From: Bacillota bacterium
GTDB lineage: Bacteria; Bacillota; Clostridia; Lachnospirales; Lachnospiraceae
NCBI GenBank assembly: GCA_029779695.1
Contig: JAKPAB010000025.1
Location: 1-42,667, forward strand
Length of the DNA: 42,667 nt
Reading direction: 5' to 3'
Shown here in pieces: positions 8,005 through 17,063 of the stretch. The position numbers were made by a program, and so were the translations under genes. A model generated the notes under the pieces. It had not been told where the DNA came from. It saw only the letters and a list, made by a program, of their open reading frames with translations, and made no database searches. Numbering within the stretch: the stretch's first letter is position 1; every line of letters starts with the position of its first letter.

Positions 8005-9258
8005 TTATGCCTGTTTTTTTAATAATCCAATTATTTTTTTAATTGATGGTGCATTACCATAGAGCGTAACTCCGGCACGATATATCTTGGCTGCACCTAT
8101 TCCGATTATTATTGTAGAAACTATCAGTATTCCAATGGAAGCAGCTATCTCAATAACCGGTACCGTGCTCATTGATATCCTGGCAAACATTGCCATTGGT
8201 GATGTAAATGGTATCATAGAGCATACTTTCATAATGGTAGTATCCACATTGCCACTGGATATTCCAACTATTGTGATCAAAAATCCAAATACATATATAA
8301 GAGTCACCGGAGTAGATACAGAGCTTAGATCCTCCTGCCTGGATACGCATGACGCTGCTGCCGCAAAAAGAAATGCATATAGCATGAATCCCAATACAAA
8401 GAACAACAGCATATACACAAATAAATAATTCGGCATATCAAATATCATATTTATAATCTTATTGTCTTTCCATCCTCCCTTTGTGATGTTCCATGACAAA
8501 AGTGATGATCCAAATATAACAAATAGCTCTAGAAACCCTGCCAAGCATGCTGCAAGAACCTTGCCGAACATCATATACTGAGGCTTGACGCTGGTTATCA
8601 AGAGTTCCATGGCTCTGGTAGACTTCTCGGTTGCAACTGTATTTGCCACCATCTGTCCCAGGAAAATAATGACCATATATAATCCCATGATCATTACATA
8701 AGTGTAAAAATAATTCTGTACCTGGTTTTCACCAAACATCACTGTCTTATGATCAACCTTGGTTGACAGTATCCCCTGTATATCCTTCTGACTCAATCCT
8801 GCCTGGACCATTGCAGAGGACTGGGCAAACTGTTTCATGACCTCGTCTAATACCTGTGTATTATCATCATACATCTCTACATTATCTACATAATAGGTGT
8901 ACTCAGTAGGGCCTGTGATATCAAGTGCGAAATCTACGTCTCCCTTTTGGATCAGCTTTTTGATCGCATTTTTATCAAAATTCTTTTCTACCATTTTGTA
9001 ATCTGGATAAGATGCCTTGAATACAGCCTTCAGAGCTTCATCCGATCCCTTCAGACCATCATTAGATATCATATAATAAGCTGTTGGGGTTTCGTCCTTC
9101 TTTTTATTATTGTCAGAGCCTAAAAATGAGGATATCAATCCAGGAACTATTAGTAAGAGAGAAGCGCATAATGCTATTATCAGAGTTGAAATAACAAATG
9201 ACTTATTCTTCATAAAAGACATAAATTCAAATTTAAATACCGTCCAAAATTGCTTCAT
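8005..9258 (-). CDS. ABC-2 type transporter permease (NatB-like)
   Basis: Membrane half of an ABC exporter. In the 417-residue protein a TM segment near residues 18-40 is followed by a hydrophilic extracytoplasmic region to about residue 185. Five or so membrane segments follow, a layout typical of the NatB/ABC2_membrane_3 group. The motif VATEKSTRAMELL after the first TM of the C-terminal bundle is characteristic of this group. The start codon overlaps the stop of the ATPase gene by one base (TAATG) and GGGGGAG lies 8 bp before it, showing tight coupling. Sodium, peptide or drug export are known roles for relatives; the substrate here is not known. Confidence 0.9.
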   Translation of the reverse strand: MKQFWTVFKFEFMSFMKNKSFVISTLIIALCASLLLIVPGLISSFLGSDNNKKKDETPTAYYMISNDGLKGSDEALKAVFKASYPDYKMVEKNFDKNAIKKLIQKGDVDFALDITGPTEYTYYVDNVEMYDDNTQVLDEVMKQFAQSSAMVQAGLSQKDIQGILSTKVDHKTVMFGENQVQNYFYTYVMIMGLYMVIIFLGQMVANTVATEKSTRAMELLITSVKPQYMMFGKVLAACLAGFLELFVIFGSSLLSWNITKGGWKDNKIINMIFDMPNYLFVYMLLFFVLGFMLYAFLFAAAASCVSRQEDLSSVSTPVTLIYVFGFLITIVGISSGNVDTTIMKVCSMIPFTSPMAMFARISMSTVPVIEIAASIGILIVSTIIIGIGAAKIYRAGVTLYGNAPSIKKIIGLLKKQA

Positions 9259-10166
9259 TATTTTGTCTCCCCCTTTGCTTCATCATCTCCTGCGTATTCC
9301 ACAAATATATCCAAAAGAGAAGGTCTCCATACACTAATGCTGTCAATGCTATATTTTTGGGTAATCTCTGCCATCATGGCAAATCTCTGTTCCTCAGATG
9401 GTATACTGATGAAAATACTTCCATCTGCCTGCTTTGATGCAGTATCACCATATTCTTCCAATATCTTGTCAGAATCCATAGAACGTATTACCAGTCTGTC
9501 CTTGGGATAACTGTCTTTAATATCATCGATCCTGCCACCTACGGACACCTCACCATCTCTCATCACGATGATATTATTACAGAATTCTTCTATATAATTC
9601 ATCTGATGGCTGGAAAAGAGAACTATTTTTCCCTTAGTAATCTCTTCCTGAACTACCTTTTGTAACATAAGCGCATTTACCGGGTCCAATCCTGAAAATG
9701 GTTCATCTAATATCAGAACATCCGGATTATGGATAACAGCTGATATGAGCTGTATCTTCTGCTGATTACCTTTGGACAATTCCTGAGGTTTTTTATTTCT
9801 GTATTCCGACATTTCCAGTCGCTCCAGCCATTGGTCTGCGGCTTTTCTGGCATTCTTACCGGACATCCCCTTAAGCTCAGCAAAATAAACGAGCTGATCA
9901 ATTATTTTTTTCTTGGGATATAATCCTCTTTCTTCCGGCAGATAACCGTAAGTGATCTCGTCATAGTTTATTGGTTTTCCGTCGATAAGTATCTCACCTG
10001 AATTACCCTTGAATACATCCAGGATAATCCTTATGGTTGTGGTCTTGCCGGCACCATTTCTACCTAATAATCCAAGTGCTTCTCCTGATTCTGCCGAAAA
10101 AGTTATCCCCTTTAGTACTTCCTTGGTTCCAAAGCTTTTTCTCAGGTCTCTGACTTCTAAAATCAT
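9258..10166 (-). CDS. ABC transporter ATP-binding protein (NatA-like)
   Basis: Cytoplasmic ATPase that powers the permease encoded by the next gene. Walker A is GRNGAGKTTT, the signature is LSKGNQQKIQ, Walker B is VLILDEPFSGLDP, and the switch histidine follows in SSHQMNYIEE. The C-terminal ~85 residues (from about 215) form the extension common in NatA-like ATPases. GAGG precedes the ATG by 5 bp. The gene begins 29 bp after the radical SAM gene ends, in the same direction, so it probably belongs to the same transcript as the zinc-ribbon genes. Confidence 0.93.
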   Translation of the reverse strand: MILEVRDLRKSFGTKEVLKGITFSAESGEALGLLGRNGAGKTTTIRIILDVFKGNSGEILIDGKPINYDEITYGYLPEERGLYPKKKIIDQLVYFAELKGMSGKNARKAADQWLERLEMSEYRNKKPQELSKGNQQKIQLISAVIHNPDVLILDEPFSGLDPVNALMLQKVVQEEITKGKIVLFSSHQMNYIEEFCNNIIVMRDGEVSVGGRIDDIKDSYPKDRLVIRSMDSDKILEEYGDTASKQADGSIFISIPSEEQRFAMMAEITQKYSIDSISVWRPSLLDIFVEYAGDDEAKGETK

Positions 10167-10195
10167 ACTGCCTCATTTCTAGTTTTTAACATTAT

Positions 10196-11242
10196 CTACT
10201 TTAAATCCCATTCAGGAACAAAAGATTCTTTTGCCACATGTCTATCTTGGATAAAAGCATTACTGATACCTATATTAAGCGCATAGTCTATCAACCTGTC
10301 ATACTCTCTCCTGGTAACTCTTCTACTGAGAAGTGGATGATCCGCCATATGTGACATTGGGGTATACTGGCTCATAATGCTTATATATATGCTGTCACCA
10401 TAAGTCTCGTGCAAATATTCAATCACGCTCTCCGATTCTCTGACATGGCCCGGTAACAGGAGATTTCTGACTATAACACCTTTTTTTATCAGCGTAATAT
10501 CACCAATTTTATAAAAAGCCAGATCACCTACCTGGCGATACATCTCCTTAATGGCTGACTTGGATACATCCGGATAATCCATTGCTCTGGAATATTCTGC
10601 TGCCAGATCCTCTGATATATATTTCATATCAGGAAGATATACATCTATTAGTCCTTCTAAGAGTCTAAGCGTCTCTGCTTTTTCATATCCGCTGGAATTA
10701 TATATGATTGGAATATTCAGCCCATTTTTTTTTGCAATTGTAAGAGCTTCTGCAATCTGTGGCACAAAGTGAACTCCTGTCACTAGATTAATATTATATG
10801 CATGTTCCCTGTTCTGAAGCCTGATAAAAATATCCGCCAGTTCTTGAATCGTGACTTCTTTTCCTCTTATATCAGTTTTCCATGGAACTTTCAACCTATT
10901 TTTATCATTAAGATATAATTCCTCGGAATTACTCTTATAATTTTGTTTAACTCCAGATATATCGATATTTTGGCAATATATACATCCTAGATTGCATCCT
11001 GTAAAAAAAACCGCGCCGGAACCTCTTTTTTGATTTTGTTCATGGCTCTCTGCAGCATTACAATCTCTATCGGCCACCATCTGACATTCAGAATATCCTG
11101 ATATACAAGGCTCTTCCCAATAATGAAGTGCAGCTCTTGATATCATGACCTTATCCGTCATACCACATACGCCTGTTATACCGACGGTCCTATCCACTCC
11201 GCAATTTCTAGGGCATATAAGACACTTTTTCAGATCACTCAT
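10196..11242 (-). CDS. Radical SAM protein, PflX-like (COG1313 type)
   Basis: Predicted 4Fe-4S/S-adenosylmethionine radical enzyme related to pyruvate-formate-lyase activating enzymes; the target is unknown. Residues 83-90 contain CNLGCIYC, the CX3CX2C cluster motif. An N-terminal four-cysteine block (C7, C10, C14, C26) begins CLICPRNCG, typical of PflX proteins. Compared with the family as I remember it, there are two extra hydrophilic stretches. One is about 49-73, between EEPCISG and GSGAVFFTGC, and adds Cys53 and Cys61. The other is about 98-127. The start overlaps the preceding small membrane-protein gene by 8 bp. The family call is firm. Confidence 0.85.
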   Translation of the reverse strand: MSDLKKCLICPRNCGVDRTVGITGVCGMTDKVMISRAALHYWEEPCISGYSECQMVADRDCNAAESHEQNQKRGSGAVFFTGCNLGCIYCQNIDISGVKQNYKSNSEELYLNDKNRLKVPWKTDIRGKEVTIQELADIFIRLQNREHAYNINLVTGVHFVPQIAEALTIAKKNGLNIPIIYNSSGYEKAETLRLLEGLIDVYLPDMKYISEDLAAEYSRAMDYPDVSKSAIKEMYRQVGDLAFYKIGDITLIKKGVIVRNLLLPGHVRESESVIEYLHETYGDSIYISIMSQYTPMSHMADHPLLSRRVTRREYDRLIDYALNIGISNAFIQDRHVAKESFVPEWDLK

Positions 11243-11666
11243 TCTTATAACACGTTTTTTCTATTATCGAATCTATTTTAGAAACTTCGCTTGAATATTT
11301 TCCCAATTTTGCCTCGGCTGCATTCATCCTATTCATTTGGATAGAAGCCTCTTCTTTATCATTGCATCTATCAGAAATCGCATGCATATATGCGGCTTCT
11401 GTATATTTAGCCAAGAAAACAAGATCGCTTTCTGGTGTATCTTTTCCTATATAATTACCGTAATACGTCTCTACTATCATGGAATAATCCTTTTCCAAAA
11501 TATTAGTCGACATATCATCATCATTAAATCTATCAGCCTTTGTATATAGCATGCTGCTTACAGCATATATAAATGTAAAAAGTAGGATTATTGCTGCTAT
11601 TATTATCACGATATTCAATATGAATTCCGTAGAGCTCTGATCATCTGATCTAAATTTGATCTTCAT
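11235..11666 (-). CDS. Small single-TM protein of unknown function
   Basis: Not recognised. The 143-residue product has a short charged N-terminus, one strong membrane segment (about 15-37) and a hydrophilic, helix-prone C-terminal part. Two cysteines there (in DRCNDK and TCYKNE) could form a disulfide if this part is outside. Unlike its two upstream neighbours it has no zinc ribbon. I chose the ATG that overlaps the previous stop codon (TGATG) with AAGGAGG 10 bp upstream; a GTG one codon earlier is possible. The overlaps with the genes on both sides (1 bp and 8 bp) show that it is an integral member of this operon. Confidence 0.75.
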   Translation of the reverse strand: MKIKFRSDDQSSTEFILNIVIIIAAIILLFTFIYAVSSMLYTKADRFNDDDMSTNILEKDYSMIVETYYGNYIGKDTPESDLVFLAKYTEAAYMHAISDRCNDKEEASIQMNRMNAAEAKLGKYSSEVSKIDSIIEKTCYKNE

Positions 11667-12433
11667 CACTCAGTGCCCTCCTTTTTAGATGTTTTTTTCA
11701 AAATATTTTCAATCGAATCATTGATAAAATTCTGTCTCTGTCTCTCATTCATGGTCTTCAGATTGGCTGCATCATCCTTGGTAATTCCTAGATTCACCAC
11801 TTCCGTCATTTCAACCTGATGAGTCATATCATCTAAATATTTTTTATATTCGACAGGTGTCCTGTCATAAGTGTTCAGGTCATATACCTCTTTGTAATAT
11901 GTCAAAATACTGTCACTAAGATTAGAATAATCATCTTCCCTTGAGCCATACTTATCCGGAATAGCCACAGCTTCTGCGTAATGTTCTACCCATTCAAACT
12001 GACTGCACGCTTGGCTGACCGTCGCATATTTTTCATATTTTGTTTCATAGGTATCTATGTTGTTATTTTCAATAATGGAATTTACTGCCCTATATTCCCC
12101 GTTTGCCAGCTTCTTATCTATTGTCTTACTATATTCATCATATTTTAGATTGGCCACATGTTCTCTATGCATCCTTATTATTCTGTAAGCATTGCCGCAT
12201 ACATAGGTATTGATGGCTATCAGAATAACCATAACTATTAGTACGACTGCTCTTACTGATATTCCGGACCATTTTCTGGCCTGATTTTTTACATCGATCT
12301 CTGTAGTATTGAATTCCGATTCAAAGTGCTGCATATCCTTAATATGGTTGGCTGCAAGCTCATTGGGCCTACCGCAATGAGGGCAGAATTGATCCTCTAA
12401 CCCCAAGCTTCCTCCACAATACTGGCATTTCAT
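11666..12433 (-). CDS. Zinc-ribbon/single-TM protein of unknown function (B)
   Basis: Not recognised beyond its domains. The 255-residue product opens with a zinc ribbon, C3-x2-C6 and C17-x2-C20 (MKCQYCGG ... FCPHCGRP). A linker, one membrane segment (about 61-80) and a hydrophilic, largely helical region of about 170 residues follow. With the ribbon in the cytoplasm, the C-terminal part would be extracytoplasmic. The layout parallels the protein encoded just upstream, although the C-terminal sequences look different. The ATG follows the upstream stop after 1 bp and uses an AAGGAG inside the upstream gene. Such ribbon-TM proteins are common in Firmicutes and mostly uncharacterised. Confidence 0.8.
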   Translation of the reverse strand: MKCQYCGGSLGLEDQFCPHCGRPNELAANHIKDMQHFESEFNTTEIDVKNQARKWSGISVRAVVLIVMVILIAINTYVCGNAYRIIRMHREHVANLKYDEYSKTIDKKLANGEYRAVNSIIENNNIDTYETKYEKYATVSQACSQFEWVEHYAEAVAIPDKYGSREDDYSNLSDSILTYYKEVYDLNTYDRTPVEYKKYLDDMTHQVEMTEVVNLGITKDDAANLKTMNERQRQNFINDSIENILKKTSKKEGTE

Positions 12434-12434
12434 A

Positions 12435-13286
12435 CTAGTTCACTCCTTTTTTGATGTTATATTTTTTAAAATATTTTTTTAAATATAAATCTCTCAATTT
12501 AAAATCAACGTAATTATTCTTTTTATATGAATTCAAGAATTGATCATCATCCTTTTGGGTAAAAGGATAGATCACTGACAATTCCTGCTCATAATCCATA
12601 TACTTATTTTTAATATAATCCAGATTGTCCCGGTCGAATCTAGTATCATAATCCATATATTTTAAAATACAATACTCTTCCATATATATTCTATATGTAG
12701 ATCTGCTCCATGTGTCCATTTTATCCGGATGAAAATATTTATATTCCATTTCCAAATCCGCCAATACACTAAAGAAATCGCAGTGTTCCCATGTAAATAT
12801 AGGTGAGTCAGGTTTTAGTTCTTCTATTTCATATATTTTTACAATCTCTTCATATTGTTTTTTTTCATACATCTCATCCAGCTTGGGTAGTGTATCCCTT
12901 GACCATTTTAGATATTCGCTGGTTCTCTGAGATTTACTTATGTTGTTTCTGACTGTGACTATCACTGCTATTGCTGCAATGATAATAACAATGATAATAA
13001 ATGGACGTAACATATGCCATATTTCCTTGGATTCCTCCTTTACAGCTTTTATATCCTCTTTCTTCAGATCAGCCATGGTATCTTCCATACCTGTCATCTT
13101 GTCCATATATGACTTTTCCGCTCCGATAAGATTCGTTGAAGCACAATAAGGGCACTTCATCAGATTCTTTTTAAAACGGGCTCCACAAGAAGTACATTCG
13201 ATCTCTTCCTCAGGATCAAAATCATCATATTTATAATCGTACTTTTCAGCACTATTTCCACACTTTTTATTAAACTGAATCTTCAT
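12435..13286 (-). CDS. Zinc-ribbon/single-TM protein of unknown function (A)
   Basis: First gene of a probable seven-gene operon. The 283-residue product has a zinc ribbon near the N-terminus, with C31-x2-C34 and C45-x2-C48 plus an extra Cys9. A charged linker, a membrane segment (about 95-112) and a C-terminal region of about 170 residues rich in Tyr, Asp, Glu and Lys follow. That region looks helical and repeat-like (many EEY/YMDY patterns). GGAG lies 8 bp before the ATG. The intergenic region 13287-13515 separates it from the divergent efflux operon. I cannot assign a function; the ribbon could bind a protein or nucleic-acid partner in the cytoplasm. Confidence 0.8.
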   Translation of the reverse strand: MKIQFNKKCGNSAEKYDYKYDDFDPEEEIECTSCGARFKKNLMKCPYCASTNLIGAEKSYMDKMTGMEDTMADLKKEDIKAVKEESKEIWHMLRPFIIIVIIIAAIAVIVTVRNNISKSQRTSEYLKWSRDTLPKLDEMYEKKQYEEIVKIYEIEELKPDSPIFTWEHCDFFSVLADLEMEYKYFHPDKMDTWSRSTYRIYMEEYCILKYMDYDTRFDRDNLDYIKNKYMDYEQELSVIYPFTQKDDDQFLNSYKKNNYVDFKLRDLYLKKYFKKYNIKKGVN

Positions 13287-13515
13287 TTAAATTCTCCGTA
13301 ACTTCAAACATTCATATTCTATAAGTTTTCTACCTGCATTTCAATTGCGATAATCTATATTATTAAGATTTCTTAAGATTTAATTAATAGAAAAATTAAT
13401 AATTATTATATATACTTCAATACGTACTGTGCATTCCAGTGTATTTCATTGCTTAATTAATCTTTGATACATTATGGGAATGAGAAATAATATAATCTAA
13501 TTCTAAGGAGTTTTT
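13287..13515. promoter_or_regulatory. Divergent promoter region between zinc-ribbon and efflux operons
   Basis: AT-rich 229-bp gap from which both operons must start. On the plus strand TTGATA (from about 13466) is followed about 18 bp later by TAATAT as a possible promoter of the efflux operon. TTAAGATTT occurs twice with a 10-bp period (13363 and 13373). These are weak assignments. Confidence 0.4.
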
Positions 13516-14940
13516 ATGAAGAAATTATCTTCCAAGAAAAAACGTATAACTGTAATTGTTTTAACAGCAGCAGTCATTGTAGGCGCTGTAATGGTCCATA
13601 ACAAGATCAATGCCGAAAAGGCAGATTCCGACGCAGACAATCAGGTCACTACCATATCCAGACATAACTTAAAAAATTCCATTACGATATCAGGCTCTCT
13701 TGTCAGCAAGCAGAAATCATCCCTTGAAAGCACCGTTACCGGCGTAAAAGTAGCTTCCATCAATGTCAAAGTCGGAGATAGAGTCAAGGCCGGAGACGTT
13801 CTGGCTACTCTTGACAGTTCTGATGCCGCCGCAGAACTTACGTCAGCCAAGACCGCACTTTCTGATACTGCTTCCAAAGACAGCATCGCCCTTAATCAAG
13901 CTAAAAGAGCTGAGGAATACGCTGTAAGTGAATCTTCCAAAAATAACAGCAGGAATCAGGATGCAGTCAATCAGGCTCAAAGTGATTACAACAATGCTGT
14001 AGCTGCACAATCAAGTGCAGATCAAGAATACAAAGCCGCTGTTTCCTCTCAAACCGAAGACATCAATGACAAAAAAGCAGCTCTTAATTCAGCTAATGAC
14101 AATCTAAAGGCTGCCAGAGATACTCTTACCAAGGCCAAGCAGGCATTGGAAGACAGCCTTGCCACCGGCAATAAGGACATATTGGATCAGCAATCTACTG
14201 TTAAAACAGCCTCTATGGGGACTGATACATCTACTCAGAAACAGCAGATCAAGGCTGCCCAGGATAAGGTAGATGCATGTACTATCAGGGCTCCTCACGA
14301 TGGATTGATCACTGCAGTCAATTTTCAGACCGGAGATAATTACACCGGTGGATCTATTGTGGATGTTCAGGATGATTCTGCATTCTATGTAGATGCAATG
14401 GTGGATCAGTACGATGTACTGGGTGTCAAAAACGATCAGAAGGTTACTATTAAAACCGGCGGTGCTGACTCCAAAGAGATCACCGGCAAAGTAACATTTG
14501 TATCTCCTACTCCAGCTTCTCAGAAACCTGACAGTACTACCGCATCTGCTGCTTCAACAGCATCTGCTTCATCTACTTCAACATCCAGTGAATATGAGGT
14601 CAAGATCTCTCTTGATACCCTTCCGGAAAATATGAAGCTTGGTATGCAGGTCAAAGTAGAAATAATCACATCTGAGAAGAAGGCCGCTTTGGCTGTTCCT
14701 GATGAATACATCGGTCAGAATGAGGATGGGACATATTACGTCGAAGCTCTGATCGGTTCTAAGGGCAAGACCAAAAAACTTCCTGTTACCTACGGTCTAA
14801 AAACCAACTATTATTCTGAGATCTCAGGTGATGATATCAAAAAGGGATTAGAGATCCAGGTACCCGGAAGTTCATCGGGTTCAAAAAATAGTGATACCAC
14901 AGATGGAGAATCTTCTGGGGAGGCTAGCAATGCCAACTAA
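13516..14940 (+). CDS. Efflux RND/MacA-like periplasmic adaptor (YknX type)
   Basis: Membrane-fusion-type adaptor for the ABC exporter encoded downstream. The 474-residue protein has an N-terminal membrane anchor (about 11-28). A first half of a lipoyl-type domain (SLVSKQKSSLESTVTG) leads into a long alanine- and glutamine-rich coiled coil (about 105-235). The second lipoyl half has the motif APHDGLITAVNFQTGD, and beta-barrel segments follow. A Ser/Thr/Ala-rich low-complexity stretch (about 335-358) interrupts the C-terminal part, and the tail is Ser/Gly-rich. AAGGAG precedes the ATG by 5 bp. In Gram-positive bacteria such proteins act at the outer face of the membrane without an outer-membrane channel. 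Confidence 0.92.
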   Translation: MKKLSSKKKRITVIVLTAAVIVGAVMVHNKINAEKADSDADNQVTTISRHNLKNSITISGSLVSKQKSSLESTVTGVKVASINVKVGDRVKAGDVLATLDSSDAAAELTSAKTALSDTASKDSIALNQAKRAEEYAVSESSKNNSRNQDAVNQAQSDYNNAVAAQSSADQEYKAAVSSQTEDINDKKAALNSANDNLKAARDTLTKAKQALEDSLATGNKDILDQQSTVKTASMGTDTSTQKQQIKAAQDKVDACTIRAPHDGLITAVNFQTGDNYTGGSIVDVQDDSAFYVDAMVDQYDVLGVKNDQKVTIKTGGADSKEITGKVTFVSPTPASQKPDSTTASAASTASASSTSTSSEYEVKISLDTLPENMKLGMQVKVEIITSEKKAALAVPDEYIGQNEDGTYYVEALIGSKGKTKKLPVTYGLKTNYYSEISGDDIKKGLEIQVPGSSSGSKNSDTTDGESSGEASNAN

Positions 14941-15685
14941 TATTAAACCTGTAACAAATGCTGATACTTCACCGGTTATAGATATGACCGGGATCAAGAA
15001 GAGCTTTTACATAGGTACCAAAAATGAATTGGAAGTCCTGCATGGAATAGACCTTACTGTAATGCCCGGTGAATTCCTCTCTATTGTTGGTCAGTCCGGT
15101 TCCGGCAAATCTACACTTATGAATATAATCGGTCTATTAGATAAGCCAACTTCCGGCAGTTATATCCTTAATTCTTCTGATATAAGCCTGGATTCAGATG
15201 AAGACACTTCTCATATCAGGAACAAAGAGATCGGATTCGTTTTCCAGACCTATAATCTGATACCGAGAATGTCTGCATTAAAAAACATAGAGCTTCCTAT
15301 GTTGTATGCAGGAGTTCATGGTAAGGCAAGGAAGGAAAGAGCTGAAGAACTGTTGGAACTTGTAGGGATGACCGAACGTATGCAGCATACTCCTGATGAA
15401 TTATCAGGAGGTCAAAAGCAGAGAGTCGCTATTGCTCGTGCTCTATCCAACAATCCCTCCATAATTCTGGCTGATGAGCCTACCGGAGCACTCGATTCTA
15501 AAACCGGTCATGTTATCATGGATATTTTTCACAAGTTAAATGAAGAAAAAGGTATAACCGTGGTTCTGATCACCCACAGTCATGAGCTGGCCTCAGAGAC
15601 TCAGCGTATCGTAACTCTTTCTGATGGACTATTTATCGATAATCCCGAACTGTCGTACTCTGATAACATGACGAAAGGAATATAA
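14930..15685 (+). CDS. MacB-type ABC transporter ATP-binding protein
   Basis: ATPase of the adaptor-dependent exporter. Walker A is GQSGSGKST, the signature [15 protein letters not shown], Walker B IILADEPTGALDS, followed by the switch histidine in ITHSHELA. This is the LolD/MacB subgroup that works with FtsX-like permeases. I placed the start at the ATG at 14930, 6 bp after GGGGAGG. It overlaps the end of the adaptor gene by 11 bp; a GTG at 14891 gives a longer but less likely protein. The product is then 251 residues. The next gene follows without any gap. Confidence 0.93.
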   Translation: MPTNIKPVTNADTSPVIDMTGIKKSFYIGTKNELEVLHGIDLTVMPGEFLSIVGQSGSGKSTLMNIIGLLDKPTSGSYILNSSDISLDSDEDTSHIRNKEIGFVFQTYNLIPRMSALKNIELPMLYAGVHGKARKERAEELLELVGMTERMQHTPDELSGGQKQRVAIARALSNNPSIILADEPTGALDSKTGHVIMDIFHKLNEEKGITVVLITHSHELASETQRIVTLSDGLFIDNPELSYSDNMTKGI

Positions 15686-16987
15686 ATGTTACTTAGTGAA
15701 AATATAAAAATGGCTATTCATCAATTAAAAGCCAATAAGCTCAGAACATTTCTCACTATGCTTGGAATAATCATCGGAATAGCCTCAGTTATTGCAATAA
15801 TAACAGTTGGTGATGCCATGACAAAATCTGTTATGAATTCTCTTAACAGTATGGGAACCAACAATATAGAATTCTATCTGACATCAAAATCTACAACCGA
15901 CAAAGATGGTAATGTAGAAACCACAGGTGTAGAACGTGATATGAAAGACAGTGATTATTTTACAGACAAAATGATGACATCGCTAAAAGATTCATTTGGC
16001 GATAGGATCGCAGGTATCTCATTATCGGCGGAACTTGCAAATGGCAAGGCAACTCAAGGACAGAAATATGCCAGAATAGCCATAAAAGGTTTAAATTCCT
16101 ATGCATTAACGCAAAAGAAGCTTACTATACTGGCCGGTGCTCCTATCTCAGACCGTGATCAAAATGCCTCTAGCAAGGTTGCACTGGTTTCCGACCGATA
16201 CGTCCAGAATATGTATGGTCAAAATGCTGATTTAAAAAGTGTACTGGCCAAGCACGTGGAGATGGTATCCGGTAGCAGCTACTATTCATATACTATTGTA
16301 GGTGTTTACAAGTACAGTGAAGACCAGAATAAAATGATGACAGGTGAAGCATCCAACGGCTCCGGCAAGAATCTCCAGACAGATTGCTATATCCCACTCT
16401 CTGTTGCCCAACAGGCTCTTCACTCTGATGCTCTTTACGGCGATTTTACCGTAATCGCAGGAACGACTGATGATGCTACTCAGTTAAAGGATGACATATC
16501 CAAATATCTAAATCAGCATTTCTATGAAAATAATGATGCCTATATGGCTGATGGTTACAGCATGCAGGCTGATATCAAGCAGTCCGGTGAAATGATGGGA
16601 ACTCTTAAACTGGCCATATCTGCCATCGCTGCGATTTCTCTTCTAGTAGGTGGGATCGGAGTCATGAATATAATGGTTGTCTCAATAACTGAGCGAACAA
16701 GAGAGATCGGAACCCGAAAAGCTCTTGGTGCTACTAATCGTTCTATCAAGATGCAGTTCATAATCGAAGCTCTTGTGATATGTCTGATCGGTGGGATAAT
16801 CGGTATGATCCTCGGAAGTGTCATCGGAATAGCAATCTCCAAGATGATTGGATTTGTTGCAGTTCCAAGCATATCATCAGTTGTAATAAGCTTGCTTTTC
16901 TCTATGGGATTCGGAGTGTTCTTCGGTTATTATCCCGCCAGCAAGGCTGCCAAGATGAACCCTATTGATGCTTTGAGATATGAATAA
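15686..16987 (+). CDS. MacB-like ABC transporter permease (FtsX family)
   Basis: Membrane part of the adaptor-dependent exporter, 433 residues. One TM lies near residues 18-42 (TFLTMLGIIIGIASVIAI). A large extracytoplasmic MacB_PCD domain of about 240 residues follows. Three C-terminal TM segments (about 305-420) carry the FtsX core motif, TERTREIGTRKALGAT. The start immediately abuts the ATPase stop. Relatives export antimicrobial peptides, toxins or drugs (B. subtilis YknXYZ, Gram-negative MacAB). The substrate here is unknown. Confidence 0.93.
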   Translation: MLLSENIKMAIHQLKANKLRTFLTMLGIIIGIASVIAIITVGDAMTKSVMNSLNSMGTNNIEFYLTSKSTTDKDGNVETTGVERDMKDSDYFTDKMMTSLKDSFGDRIAGISLSAELANGKATQGQKYARIAIKGLNSYALTQKKLTILAGAPISDRDQNASSKVALVSDRYVQNMYGQNADLKSVLAKHVEMVSGSSYYSYTIVGVYKYSEDQNKMMTGEASNGSGKNLQTDCYIPLSVAQQALHSDALYGDFTVIAGTTDDATQLKDDISKYLNQHFYENNDAYMADGYSMQADIKQSGEMMGTLKLAISAIAAISLLVGGIGVMNIMVVSITERTREIGTRKALGATNRSIKMQFIIEALVICLIGGIIGMILGSVIGIAISKMIGFVAVPSISSVVISLLFSMGFGVFFGYYPASKAAKMNPIDALRYE

Positions 16988-16991
16988 TTAA

Positions 16992-17058
16992 AAAACAGCC
17001 CTTGGTTTATTTGCATCTTCTCTTACTGAAAAATGCAATATAAACCAAGGGTTGTTTT
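16992..17058. terminator. Shared bidirectional terminator
   Basis: An 18-bp inverted repeat with one G-U-type mismatch (AAAACAGCCCTTGGTTTA at 16992-17009 with 17041-17058) sits between the convergent efflux permease and esterase genes. Inner TTGCA/TGCAA pairing extends the stem. T-rich tracts lie on both outer sides, so it can end both transcripts. Confidence 0.88.
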
Positions 17059-17063
17059 CATTT

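Noticed and set aside
14891-14929. GTG-initiated N-terminal extension of the MacB-type ATPase
   Set aside because: The ATG at 14930 has a strong GGGGAGG at correct spacing, and the extension lies inside the adaptor gene.
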